This document shows, piece by piece, positions 45,000 through 53,274 of a DNA stretch of 64,000 bases. The number at the start of each line of letters is the position of its first letter. The stretch's first letter is position 1. The position numbers and the translations under genes were made by a program. A model generated the notes under the pieces. It was not told the origin of the DNA, did no database searches, and saw only the letters and a program-made list of their open reading frames with translations. Origin of the DNA: Verrucomicrobiaceae bacterium (GTDB lineage: Bacteria; Verrucomicrobiota; Verrucomicrobiia; Verrucomicrobiales; Verrucomicrobiaceae); contig JAIXOU010000118.1 in the NCBI GenBank assembly GCA_027486585.1, positions 38,847 to 102,846 of the forward strand. The letters run 5' to 3'.

Positions 45000-45398
45000 T
45001 CACTCCAGTGGATAGATCGGCCCCAATAAGCGTTCACGGTCCATCTGCAGCGTGATGCTGACACTGTCGCCATCGCCCTTTCGGCCTCTGATCTTCTTCG
45101 GCACAGGCAGCAGACTGCGCTGAGATTTATCTTTCCAAACGGTGGTCTTCCATGTCTTGCCATCCACACTCGCAATCACTGGCGTCATAACCCAAGAACC
45201 CGTGACAGGTGGAGCAACTTCTGGTGGAATCGGTGCAAAGGTCCAACCACCTTTGCCACTCGTCTGAAACAAGGTCGCTGTGAAGCGATGCGTTTGGTCA
45301 AATGGGTCTGCTTCGATCATCCAGTGAAATCCTACCTGTAGTTGTAAAAAGTAGCCACCTCTGAAGGCCGCGATCTTCAAAGAAGATCCCGACATCAA
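45000..45398 (-). CDS. Hypothetical protein, probably small beta-rich
   Basis: Unrecognised 132-residue frame, rich in Trp, Lys and beta-type patterns (AAFRGGYFLQLQVGFHWMI, GKTWKTTVWKDKS). No signal peptide or membrane segment. Start is either of two ATGs at 45398/45395. It is placed between a membrane protein and the GH10 gene, from which it diverges by 43 bases. It is intact and probably real, but I assign no function. Confidence 0.5.
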   Translation of the reverse strand: MMSGSSLKIAAFRGGYFLQLQVGFHWMIEADPFDQTHRFTATLFQTSGKGGWTFAPIPPEVAPPVTGSWVMTPVIASVDGKTWKTTVWKDKSQRSLLPVPKKIRGRKGDGDSVSITLQMDRERLLGPIYPLE

Positions 45399-45441
45399 AG
45401 CTTCACTTTACGAGCTTGAATCGCAACTTACTCTGCAGTGT

Positions 45442-47223
45442 ATGTTTCGCAGTCTCTTTTTAGTTGCCCTCTCTTTATCTGCTCATGCAGCCAGTCTTCC
45501 AGAGGGTGGAAAAGACCTGTTGCCCACCGATTGGCAAGGGTCGGCCAAAGCGCCTAATAAAAAGCTGGTTTGCAGAAGTGAGCAGGCGGACTTTGGTGCT
45601 CAAGGCAAAGGTTGGCGAGTCGAAGTTTTCGATGACAAAGCGAGTCTTTATCAAGTGCAACTGAGCACGACTCTCAGCGGTGAGGTGAAGAAGAATGATC
45701 GTCTTTTGATGGTCTTTGAGGCGCGCTGTTTGAAAGATTCTTCCGTCGATGGCAAGGGACGCGTCAAGGTCGTGGTTGAGCTGAAAAATCCGCCGGATTA
45801 CGTGAAGTTGGGACAAGATGATGTGGATATTGCGTCTGAGTGGCAGACTCTTTATGTGCCTTTTCCTGCCAGTGAAGATTCCAAGCCTGGGATCACCCAT
45901 GCAAGTCTCATGCTTGGTGGGAAAAAGCAGACTTTGGAGGTCTCCAAGGTACGTTTGCTAAACTACGGTTCAGCCTTTGATCTGACCAAGCTGCCGCGGC
46001 CAGCGGTTCATTATCCAGGTCGTGAAGCCGATGCGCCATGGCGGAAGGAAGCGCTGCACCGAATCGAAAAAATCCGCACTACAGATATCGCCGTTGAGGT
46101 GGTCGATGCTGCTGGTAAACCGCAATCACAAGCGAAGGTCAGCCTCCTTTTAAAGCGGCATAGCTTTGGATTCGGTACGGCCGTAAAGGCTAAGTATCTC
46201 ATGGGTAAAGATGAAACCTCTGCCAAGTATCGTGCGCTGGTTGAGGAGAACTTCAGCGCCATTGTGTTAGAAAATGATCTGAAGCCTTTTGCTTGGACGA
46301 ATGGAGCCTCAAACGACCGCAAAGACTACCGTCAGGAGTGGACGCTTGGTGCTCTGGCTTGGGCCAAGCAGCGTGGCATGAAAACGCGCGGTCATTACCT
46401 TTGCTGGGGACCGTGGGACGATTGGTCTGAGAAACTCAAAGATCAACCCGCAGCTATCCGGGAAAAGATCATGACACATACCCATGCAGTGATTCATGGA
46501 GCCGCAGGTTTGGTCGATGAATGGGATGCTGTGAATCATCCTGTCGGTTGGGAAAGTCCGCGCCGGACAGTGGATCAGGTGATTGGCCCCGATCTCTATG
46601 CCGACGTCTTTAAGGCTGCGCGTGCGCGCACTGGCGTGCCCCTCTGGATCAATGAGGATCAGGTTTTTCGCGAAGGTCGCCAGCAGGATGAATTCTATGA
46701 ATGCATCAAAGGCCTGATCGCTCAAGGTGTGCGCCCTGACGGCATTGGCAATCAAGCCCACTTTCATAGTAGTCATCTGCCAGGTGGTCCTGAAATGCTA
46801 CGAATCAGCGACCGCTTTGCTGCGCTCGTGCCGAATCTCGAACTCACGGAGTTTGACGTGATCACCAATGGCGATGAAGAGCTCCAGGCCGACTGGCTGC
46901 GTGATACGCTCATCATGGCCTACAGCCACCCAGCTTACAGTGCGATGATGCTTTGGGTCTTCTGGGAAGGCGCAGGCTGGAAGCCTGAAACTGCTCTGTG
47001 GCGCACGGATTGGTCAGAAAAACCGAACGGCAAAGTCTGGCGTGAACTCGTCTGTGAACTCTGGCGTACTCAAGCCAGTGGTCACACCGATGACAGCGGC
47101 CTATTCAGCGTTCGCGGACATCGCGGCCTTTACGAGGTCAGCGTTGAAATCGCAGGTAAGAAGACGGTTATGCCTTTTAACACTGAGCATGGCACAGGCA
47201 TGGTCCGTGTGGTCCTGCCTTGA
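45442..47223 (+). CDS. Secreted GH10-like protein lacking the canonical acid/base glutamate
   Basis: A signal peptide (MFRSLFLVALSLSAHA) precedes an N-terminal beta-sandwich of about 170 residues resembling a carbohydrate-binding module, then a GH10-type TIM barrel (about residues 230-540) and a short C-terminal domain. The nucleophile strand (NLELTEFDV) is present. The acid/base strand, normally WDVVNE, is WDAVNHP here (46528-46548), with His in place of Glu, and the typical RGHTLVWH reads RGHYLCWG. Family GH10 enzymes are endo-xylanases; this copy may be a divergent hydrolase with another acid, or a binding protein. The frame is otherwise intact. Confidence 0.82.
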   Translation: MFRSLFLVALSLSAHAASLPEGGKDLLPTDWQGSAKAPNKKLVCRSEQADFGAQGKGWRVEVFDDKASLYQVQLSTTLSGEVKKNDRLLMVFEARCLKDSSVDGKGRVKVVVELKNPPDYVKLGQDDVDIASEWQTLYVPFPASEDSKPGITHASLMLGGKKQTLEVSKVRLLNYGSAFDLTKLPRPAVHYPGREADAPWRKEALHRIEKIRTTDIAVEVVDAAGKPQSQAKVSLLLKRHSFGFGTAVKAKYLMGKDETSAKYRALVEENFSAIVLENDLKPFAWTNGASNDRKDYRQEWTLGALAWAKQRGMKTRGHYLCWGPWDDWSEKLKDQPAAIREKIMTHTHAVIHGAAGLVDEWDAVNHPVGWESPRRTVDQVIGPDLYADVFKAARARTGVPLWINEDQVFREGRQQDEFYECIKGLIAQGVRPDGIGNQAHFHSSHLPGGPEMLRISDRFAALVPNLELTEFDVITNGDEELQADWLRDTLIMAYSHPAYSAMMLWVFWEGAGWKPETALWRTDWSEKPNGKVWRELVCELWRTQASGHTDDSGLFSVRGHRGLYEVSVEIAGKKTVMPFNTEHGTGMVRVVLP

Positions 47224-47241
47224 GTTTGGGGATTTGATAAT

Positions 47242-47328
47242 GTGCTTTCTGCACTTGTGTTAATTTGATCTACTAAAGTAGTTAGTGCCGTCAGCGTAAA
47301 ACACTCATTCTTGTGTGGGTTGACGCAC
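47242..47328. repeat. Cluster of small inverted repeats upstream of the transposase-like gene
   Basis: Three hairpins lie together: GTGC-TTTCT-GCAC (47242-47254), CTACT-AA-AGTAG (47270-47281), and GTGCCGTCA...TGACGCAC (47285-47293 with 47321-47328) containing ACAC/GTGT. They sit between the GH10 stop and the RAYT-type gene start at 47372. Such structures are typical partners of Y1/RAYT transposases, but copy number must be checked. Confidence 0.4.
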
Positions 47329-47371
47329 TTTGATTAGATGATAAGTCAATCAAGATTGCTTTCCTTCATAT

Positions 47372-48103
47372 ATGATTCCCCCTGTTGATCAGCTTGTTCC
47401 TCCAGCAGACTTTGTCGGATTTGATCCCAGTGCTGCGCTCAGGATCTATGAGCGGAATCTACCCTATTGGAGTCAGTCAGGAGCTAGTTATTTCATCACC
47501 TTTCGTTTGAATGATTCGCTCCCTTATCGCTCGATTGATCAATATCTACGAGAGCAAGAAGCTTGGCGTGTCCGCATTCATTATGAGCGTGAGCAGTTGG
47601 GCGCTTTAGCTGAAGAGACTGGAAAAGAATATGAAGCGTTCCAGCTCAGGGCCTATCGCTCGTTTGAAACAATCCTTGATGCAGGACATGGCTCCTGTGT
47701 TTTTAAAGATCCTATCCAGCGCCAGATCGTGACGGACACACTTTTGCAGTATCAAGGTGATCTCTATCAGGGCCATAGCTTTGTCATCATGCCCAATCAT
47801 ATTCATTTAGTGGTGAGGCCTTCGAACGGACAGAATCCCGAAACGCTTTTGCTTTTATGGATGAGATCCATCTCGCAGTCGATGGGTCAAAATGTGCAGT
47901 TGAAAGGGGGATTTTGGCATGGCGATACTTGGATACGCATTATTCGAAATGAAGAGCATTGGTTGAGAGCAATGCGTTACACCCTCAGAAATCCTGAGCG
48001 TGCTAAATTGCCTCATGGTCAAAGCACGGTCTGGTGGGATCCTGGTCTTTTTGACCTAACACGTTCACTAATGCGTGAAGATGGCTACGAAGAGCCTTGG
48101 TGA
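47372..48103 (+). CDS. REP-associated tyrosine transposase (RAYT/Y1) family protein
   Basis: The Y1 HUH signature is FVIMPNHIHLVVRP near residue 150 and the catalytic tyrosine is probably in AMRYTLRNPERAKL near 210. The 243-residue length and the N-terminal YWSQSGASYFITFRLNDSLP match RAYT proteins, which move or maintain short palindromic REP elements rather than full insertion sequences. A set of small hairpins occurs upstream. A second member of the same superfamily lies at the window end. Confidence 0.85.
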   Translation: MIPPVDQLVPPADFVGFDPSAALRIYERNLPYWSQSGASYFITFRLNDSLPYRSIDQYLREQEAWRVRIHYEREQLGALAEETGKEYEAFQLRAYRSFETILDAGHGSCVFKDPIQRQIVTDTLLQYQGDLYQGHSFVIMPNHIHLVVRPSNGQNPETLLLLWMRSISQSMGQNVQLKGGFWHGDTWIRIIRNEEHWLRAMRYTLRNPERAKLPHGQSTVWWDPGLFDLTRSLMREDGYEEPW

Positions 48104-48151
48104 AGCTCGACGCTCAGTGGTGAGTTGGCTGATTCTACTTTGGCGATAGCC

Positions 48152-49000
48152 TCATTTTTTCACCAAGTTCATTTGCAGAAACTGAGCCATGAGGCCCGTC
48201 CTCTCGCTGTCGAAGAATTCAGGGCCTCCGTGCTTACTTTCAGGCATCACAAGGTACTCAACGGGCAGACTTAATGCCTTGTATGCCTGCTCAAATTCCT
48301 GAGACTGTGCGGCGGGCATCTGAGGATCGGCATCGCCATGGATGAGCAGTAGAGGCGGATCTTTGCTGTCGAGTTGTGCCACAGGGCTGGCAAGTCGGGC
48401 GAGTTCAGGTTTTTGATCCGGCTGACCTCCCAGCAGCAATTCCAAAGCTGGCACGCGCATTTGCAGGCCAATGTCCGTGCTTTGTGAGAGGATCGTCTGA
48501 AGATTCGAAGCACCGTAAAGACTGACGATGCACTGCACGCTGCTGCTTTGGCTCAAAGGCTGGCCGACAGTGCCTTCGAGAGCTGGATGACCATTCGTCA
48601 CACCCACCAGCGCTGCCAGATGTCCACCTGCGGACGAACCAACGATTCCGACGCTTGCAGCATTGAGGTGATAAAGCTCGGCTTTGGCCCGCAGGAAACG
48701 AATCGCTGCCTTGATGTCATGAACCTGAGCTGGAAACGCCGCCTCTGTGGAGAGTCGATAATCCACGCTGGCAATGGCAAAGCCATGATTCAGCAGCTTG
48801 AGGATGGGGACATCCGTCTTTGATCCCGCCCGCCAAGCGCCACCGTGAACGTAGATGAGCAGCGGTGGATTATTCACCTTAGGCAGATAAAGATCCAGTT
48901 TCAGCACTTGATCGCCTACACGCGCATATTCGATGTCCGTTTTCGTTTCGGCGAAGGCGCAGCAGGTGCTCAGAAAGAGGATCAAGAGGAGCGTTTTCAT
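48152..49000 (-). CDS. Secreted alpha/beta hydrolase (esterase/lipase, BD-FAE-type)
   Basis: A signal peptide (to CCAFAE) precedes an alpha/beta-hydrolase fold: LIYVHGGAWRAGSK (oxyanion loop), VGIVGSSAGGHLAALVG (nucleophile elbow, GSSAGG), LLIHGDADPQMP (Asp) and SKHGGPEFF (His). This is the HSL-like / esterase group that cleaves acyl or feruloyl esters. Start at ATG 49000 shares bases with the TGA of the next gene upstream (ATGA), so translation is probably coupled. A GH10-like protein is 1 kb away, but convergent transcription separates them. Confidence 0.88.
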   Translation of the reverse strand: MKTLLLILFLSTCCAFAETKTDIEYARVGDQVLKLDLYLPKVNNPPLLIYVHGGAWRAGSKTDVPILKLLNHGFAIASVDYRLSTEAAFPAQVHDIKAAIRFLRAKAELYHLNAASVGIVGSSAGGHLAALVGVTNGHPALEGTVGQPLSQSSSVQCIVSLYGASNLQTILSQSTDIGLQMRVPALELLLGGQPDQKPELARLASPVAQLDSKDPPLLLIHGDADPQMPAAQSQEFEQAYKALSLPVEYLVMPESKHGGPEFFDSERTGLMAQFLQMNLVKK

Positions 49001-49440
49001 GACTCGATCCTCATCTGCTCGACTGGCACTTCCAGCCAAATTTTTTGGCCATAAGTCAGGCCTTGCATCCACGGCAACAGCAGTTCCAGCACTTCCGGCT
49101 TTTGAAAATGTTCCGGTTTTGTCTCGGGGTGCGGAAAGTAGATCAAGCCACTGATCGAGGGCTCGCCTTCACGATGAACGATCACATCAAAGAAAGAAAA
49201 ATCCTCCGCCGGCTCGGTGGGATGCCATTTCAAAGCACGAAAGGTCCATTTCGGGTTCATCGCACGATAACTCATCGGTGCGATGCTGACATTCAGTGTG
49301 CCGAGATGGTAGCTGCTCAAGTCGAGGCCAAGTTTGCGAAAGAATGGCACCTGCATCCGCAGCGTGCCGCCAGGGAAGCGTGGATTGCCATTGAGACCTG
49401 AGGCAACACGGTGACCTTGGACGATGGTGGCGGGGATCAT
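48997..49440 (-). CDS. Riboflavin-kinase (DUF120)-like domain protein
   Basis: The 147-residue product contains GHRVASGLNGNP, then GGTLRMQVPFF and HLGTLNVSIAP, and ends with PEVLELLLPWMQGLTYGQKIWLEV. This order of short strands resembles the CTP-dependent riboflavin kinase fold (DUF120), known best from archaea, in the GxVxSGLG and PGTLNV regions. The resemblance is by eye and could be superficial. Its stop overlaps the start of the secreted hydrolase gene. Confidence 0.45.
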   Translation of the reverse strand: MIPATIVQGHRVASGLNGNPRFPGGTLRMQVPFFRKLGLDLSSYHLGTLNVSIAPMSYRAMNPKWTFRALKWHPTEPAEDFSFFDVIVHREGEPSISGLIYFPHPETKPEHFQKPEVLELLLPWMQGLTYGQKIWLEVPVEQMRIES

Positions 49441-49510
49441 AGTAGCATGGGCTTTCTAGCCTGTGTTTCAGTGAGTGGGGAAGACCCAGCCTAGAAAGGC
49501 TAGGCTACGC
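49441..49510. repeat. CTAGAAAG-type imperfect inverted repeat
   Basis: GGGCTTTCTAGCC (from 49449) and AGCCTAGAAAGGCT (from 49488) are imperfect reverse complements; the right arm itself folds into AGCCTA/TAGGCT. It fills the gap between the DUF1501 stop and the DUF120-like start and may serve as a terminator. The 12-mer GCTTTCTAGCCT recurs at 55389. Confidence 0.35.
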
Positions 49511-50917
49511 CAAAATCTTCTGCACCACTTTGCAGGGTTCCACTCCGGTGAGTTTGAAATCCAGCCCAGCACTACGGAAGGTTAAATGCTCATGATCAAT
49601 GCCCAAACAGTGCAGGATAGTGGCTTGTAAATCGGCGACGTGGACTTCGTCTTCGATGATGTTGAAGCCCATGTCATCGGTAGCACCGACGCTGACGCCA
49701 CCCTTGATGCCACCACCAGCCATCCACATGCTAAAGGCCTGCGGATGATGATCGCGGCCCATGCTGCGGCCCAAAGAAACACTAGCCTCCACCATCGGCG
49801 TGCGCCCAAATTCGCCACCCCAGACGACAAGTGTTTCATCCAGCAAACCGCGCTGTTTGAGATCCTTGATGAGGGCTGCGCTAGCTTGATCTGTGATGCC
49901 GCAATTCTTGGTGACATTGCCTGCCACATCACTGTGAGCATCCCAGCCTTCGTTGTAGATATTGATGAAGCGCACGCCGCGCTCAACCATGCGCCGAGCC
50001 AGCAGGCAGGCGCGGGCAAAAGACGGCACCTTGGGATCACAGCCATACATTTCCAGTGTCGCTTTATCCTCGCTGCTGAGGTCCATGAGCTCGGGCGCGG
50101 AGCTTTGCAGGCGGTAGGCCATCTCGTAGTTCGCGATGCGTGTCGCCGTCTCGCTGTCGCCATCCAGCTTAAGCCTACGGTGATTCATCGCATTGATGAG
50201 GTCAATGGTATCGCGCTGTGTTGCAGCTTCGATCCCCTGCGGCGTGCTCACATTCAGAATGGGATCGCCTGTATTACGGAAGCGTGTGCCTGAATAGAGG
50301 CTCGGTAGGAAACCACTCCCCCAGCAGGCGGCCCCACCACTGATGCCGCCTCCAGTGCTCATTACGACAAAACTCGGCAGATCCCGTGATTCTGAACCGA
50401 GGCCATAAGTGATCCACGAACCCATGCTAGGCCGTCCCGGCTGTGAGAAGCCCGTGTTCATGAAAATCTGTGCCGGTGCATGATTGAACTGCGTTGTGCG
50501 GCAGGATTTGATGATGGCGATGTCATCCACCACGGAGGCGAGGTGTGGCAGCTTTTCGGATAGCTCCAAACCGCTCTGTCCATGCTTGGCAAACTGAAAG
50601 CGCGGTCCTAAAACAGCTGCATCTGGCCGAATAAAAGCATAGCGCTGTCCGCCAATGATCGAAGGTGGAACCGGCTTACCCTCAAACTTGGTCAGCATGG
50701 GCTTATGATCGAACAACTCCAACTGCGAGGGTGCGCCTGCCATGAAGAGATGGATCACAGCCTTGGCTTTTGGAGCAACATGCGGAGCGGTCACTGCATT
50801 GGGGCTTTTGCCCGATCCATAAGCTGTGTCAGCCAGCAATGACGCCAGAGCAATTTTGCCCGTTCCAATACCACAATCTTGGAAAAAATGTCGGCGGGTG
50901 ATGTTGGGGGGATTCAT
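49505..50917 (-). CDS. DUF1501 secreted protein
   Basis: DUF1501 proteins are Tat-exported sulfatase-fold proteins that are abundant in Planctomycetes and Verrucomicrobia. Here the N-terminus NITRRHFFQDCG has a Tat-like double arginine. Family motifs include VIHLFMAGAPSQLELFDHKP near residue 55, HAPAQIFMNTGF, FINIYNEGWDAHSDVAGN and VWGGEFGRTPM; the tail has GRDHHPQAFSMWMAGGGIKGG. The length is 470 residues. Usually a DUF1549/DUF1553 partner gene lies beside it; none is seen here. Confidence 0.93.
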   Translation of the reverse strand: MNPPNITRRHFFQDCGIGTGKIALASLLADTAYGSGKSPNAVTAPHVAPKAKAVIHLFMAGAPSQLELFDHKPMLTKFEGKPVPPSIIGGQRYAFIRPDAAVLGPRFQFAKHGQSGLELSEKLPHLASVVDDIAIIKSCRTTQFNHAPAQIFMNTGFSQPGRPSMGSWITYGLGSESRDLPSFVVMSTGGGISGGAACWGSGFLPSLYSGTRFRNTGDPILNVSTPQGIEAATQRDTIDLINAMNHRRLKLDGDSETATRIANYEMAYRLQSSAPELMDLSSEDKATLEMYGCDPKVPSFARACLLARRMVERGVRFINIYNEGWDAHSDVAGNVTKNCGITDQASAALIKDLKQRGLLDETLVVWGGEFGRTPMVEASVSLGRSMGRDHHPQAFSMWMAGGGIKGGVSVGATDDMGFNIIEDEVHVADLQATILHCLGIDHEHLTFRSAGLDFKLTGVEPCKVVQKILA

Positions 50918-51007
50918 GATAATGCGAAGATTAGGAGAGAAACACCCAATCGGGTTCTTTCTTTTCCAAAGTTAGCGAAAATCTGCTGATTGCAGGCTGC
51001 ACTATGG

Positions 51008-51805
51008 CTAGACCGCAATCGGTGCTTTGATCGCTGGGTGCGGATCGTATCCTTCAAGCGTGAAGTCCTCATACTTGAAAGCAAAAAGGTCTTTCACGTC
51101 AGGATTCAGCCTCATCACTGGCAGGGCGCGTGGCTCACGGGTGAGTTGCAGTTTCGCCTGATCGAGATGATTTTTATAAAGGTGCAAATCCCCAAAGCTG
51201 TGGACGAAGTCGCCAGGCTGTAGGCCGCAGACTTGTGCCACCATGAGGGTGAAAAGCGCGTAGCTGGCGATGTTAAAGGGCACGCCCAGAAAGAGGTCGG
51301 CGCTGCGCTGGTAGAGCTGGCAACTGAGTTTGCCATCCGCGACAAAAAATTGAAACAGGCAGTGGCAGGGCGGCAGCGCCATCTGGTCAATGAAGGGCAC
51401 ATTCCAGGCACTGACGATGTGTCGGCGGCTGTAAGGATTATTGCGGATGCCATCGATCAGCTTGACGATCTGATCGACCGGCTCAGCCCCAGGCGCACCC
51501 TGCCAGCGACGCCATTGGGCACCATAGACAGGACCCAGCTCTCCGTTCTCATCGGCCCATTCGTCCCATATGGTGACTTTGTTTTCCTGAAGATAACGGA
51601 TGTTTGTGTCGCCACTGATGAACCACAGCAGCTCATGAATGATGCTGCGCAGATGCAGCTTTTTCGTGGTGACGATGGGGAACCCAGCGCTCAGATCATA
51701 GCGGCTCTGCTCGCCAAAAACAGAGTACGCGCCCGTGCCAGTCCTGTCCTCACGGTAACTGCCGTGAGTGAGCACTTTTTGGAGAAGGCGATGATATTCT
51801 TGCAT
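51008..51805 (-). CDS. thyA: Thymidylate synthase
   Basis: ThyA makes dTMP from dUMP with methylene-tetrahydrofolate. The 265-residue protein is E. coli-like in length; landmarks are [34 protein letters not shown], the active-site cysteine in [34 protein letters not shown], and [12 protein letters not shown]. No folA (dihydrofolate reductase) gene follows. Confidence 0.98.
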   Translation of the reverse strand: MQEYHRLLQKVLTHGSYREDRTGTGAYSVFGEQSRYDLSAGFPIVTTKKLHLRSIIHELLWFISGDTNIRYLQENKVTIWDEWADENGELGPVYGAQWRRWQGAPGAEPVDQIVKLIDGIRNNPYSRRHIVSAWNVPFIDQMALPPCHCLFQFFVADGKLSCQLYQRSADLFLGVPFNIASYALFTLMVAQVCGLQPGDFVHSFGDLHLYKNHLDQAKLQLTREPRALPVMRLNPDVKDLFAFKYEDFTLEGYDPHPAIKAPIAV

Positions 51806-51891
51806 CAGAAAGCGGGAGTTTGAATGGAGGGCGTGTGTCCTTGATGGTTATTCCTGCATTCAGGATGCATCACTTCTGACTTTAAACAAAC

Positions 51892-52785
51892 TCACGCCGA
51901 ATACGGAACCGGCGTTCCTGTGCTATTGGCGAGCACCTTGAAGCGCTTGATGATATCAGCGGTCAGTTTGCCTGGTTTGCCGTCGCCAATGAGGCGGCGG
52001 TCATATTGGACGGCTGGGATCACCTCAGCGGCTGTGCCTGTGAGGAAGCACTCGTCGGCCGTGTAGATCTCGTGACGAGTCATGGTGATCTCATGAACTT
52101 GCAGGCCCATCTCACGCATGACTTCGATGACAGCCATGCGGGTGATGCCGTTGAGGGCACCGCTGGCGATGGTCGGGGTATAGACCTGTCCGCCTTTGAT
52201 GACAAACACATTGTCGCCTGTGCATTCGGCCACGTAGCCCTGCTCATTGAGCATGATACCCTCTTCACAACCAGCCTGGATGCACTCGATCTTGGCCATG
52301 ATGTTATTCAGGTAATTCAGGCTCTTCACTTGCGGGCTTAACGCTGCAGGTGTTGGACGGCGCGTGGCGCAGGTGATGAGATTGAGGCCCGTCTCATACT
52401 TCTCTGCCGAATAAAGGCTGATACCACTGGCGATGATGATGATGCCTGCTTTCGGGCATTGATAAGGATTCAGTCCAAGTGGGCCGACTCCACGAGTGAT
52501 GAGCAGACGGATGTAACCGTCACGCAGGTTATTGGCCGCAACGGTTTCCACCGTGGCTTTTTCCATCTCCTCAAGGCTGATCGGGATGGTCAGGCAGATG
52601 GAGCGAGCGCTTTCATACAGGCGCACCAGATGCTCTGTGAGACGAAAGACACGGCCATTGTAGATGCGGATGCCTTCAAAGCAGCCGTCTCCGTACAGGA
52701 GTCCATGGTCAAAAACAGAGATCTTAGCCTCGGATTCGGGGACGATTTTACCGTCGAGATAGATGAGCAAATTGGATGCGGCCAT
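51892..52785 (-). CDS. ilvE: Branched-chain amino acid aminotransferase
   Basis: IlvE transfers the amino group in the last step of Val/Leu/Ile synthesis. The PLP lysine is in VKSLNYLNNIMAKIE, with VFDHGLLYGDGCFEGIR, LLITRGVGPLG and YVAECTGDNVFVI around it. The ATG at 52785 gives 297 residues and the standard N-terminus; the longer frame to 52851 runs back into the rpmE terminator hairpin (52835-52869). The window also contains ilvA (23.8 kb), which is not linked to this gene. Confidence 0.93.
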   Translation of the reverse strand: MAASNLLIYLDGKIVPESEAKISVFDHGLLYGDGCFEGIRIYNGRVFRLTEHLVRLYESARSICLTIPISLEEMEKATVETVAANNLRDGYIRLLITRGVGPLGLNPYQCPKAGIIIIASGISLYSAEKYETGLNLITCATRRPTPAALSPQVKSLNYLNNIMAKIECIQAGCEEGIMLNEQGYVAECTGDNVFVIKGGQVYTPTIASGALNGITRMAVIEVMREMGLQVHEITMTRHEIYTADECFLTGTAAEVIPAVQYDRRLIGDGKPGKLTADIIKRFKVLANSTGTPVPYSA

Positions 52786-52834
52786 AAAGGAGTAAGCGTG
52801 GAGAGTGGCAGGGCTGGACGAGTTTGCAAAAACA

Positions 52835-52869
52835 AACATCGCGGAAACCATTGAGGCTTCCGCGATGTT
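52835..52869 (-). terminator. Rho-independent terminator of rpmE
   Basis: A perfect 12-bp stem (52835-52846 with 52858-52869) is followed, on the minus strand, by TGTTTTT. It lies 22 bases after the rpmE stop. It isolates rpmE from ilvE. Confidence 0.88.
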
Positions 52870-52890
52870 GAAAAGGATAGGATTCCTGGA

Positions 52891-53133
52891 TTAAGCGGAA
52901 ACTTCGCTGAGCTTTGGAGCTGTGCGGCGGACGCGCTCGCTGCCGTAGCGTTGGGCAAATTTGTCCACGCGACCAGCGGTATCGATGAAGCGCTGTTCAC
53001 CGGTGAAGAAAGGATGGCAAGCGGCGCAGATACCGATGCGGAGATTTTGGACCGTGGACTTCGTGGCGTAAACTGTGCCGCAAGTGCAGGTGATGGTGGT
53101 TTCGTAAACCGTTGGGTGGCCTTGATCTTTCAT
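52891..53133 (-). CDS. rpmE: 50S ribosomal protein L31 (zinc-binding type)
   Basis: This 80-residue protein has the L31 pattern: CTCGTVYAT (C16, C18) and [25 protein letters not shown] (C36, C39). The four cysteines make it the zinc-binding form rather than the zinc-independent paralogue. The C-terminal extension beyond KFAQRYG is a little longer than in E. coli. A strong terminator follows, so it is transcribed on its own or with rodA. Confidence 0.97.
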   Translation of the reverse strand: MKDQGHPTVYETTITCTCGTVYATKSTVQNLRIGICAACHPFFTGEQRFIDTAGRVDKFAQRYGSERVRRTAPKLSEVSA

Positions 53134-53274
53134 GGGGTGTAGAAGGGTTCACGTTGGTTCAGCGAGGGACAAGAGTGTCCTTTCGCCGGAGCGTGAGGGC
53201 CGCGACAATGCCACATTAGGCCGTAGGGTCAAAGGGTATTTCTTTATACAAGAAGGGCGATCGGCGGTTCTATC

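Noticed and set aside
49640..50293. 217-codon plus-strand ORF
   Set aside because: It is opposite the conserved DUF1501 gene and has no family-like features.
51233..51823. 196-codon plus-strand ORF
   Set aside because: It is opposite thyA, which is complete and canonical.
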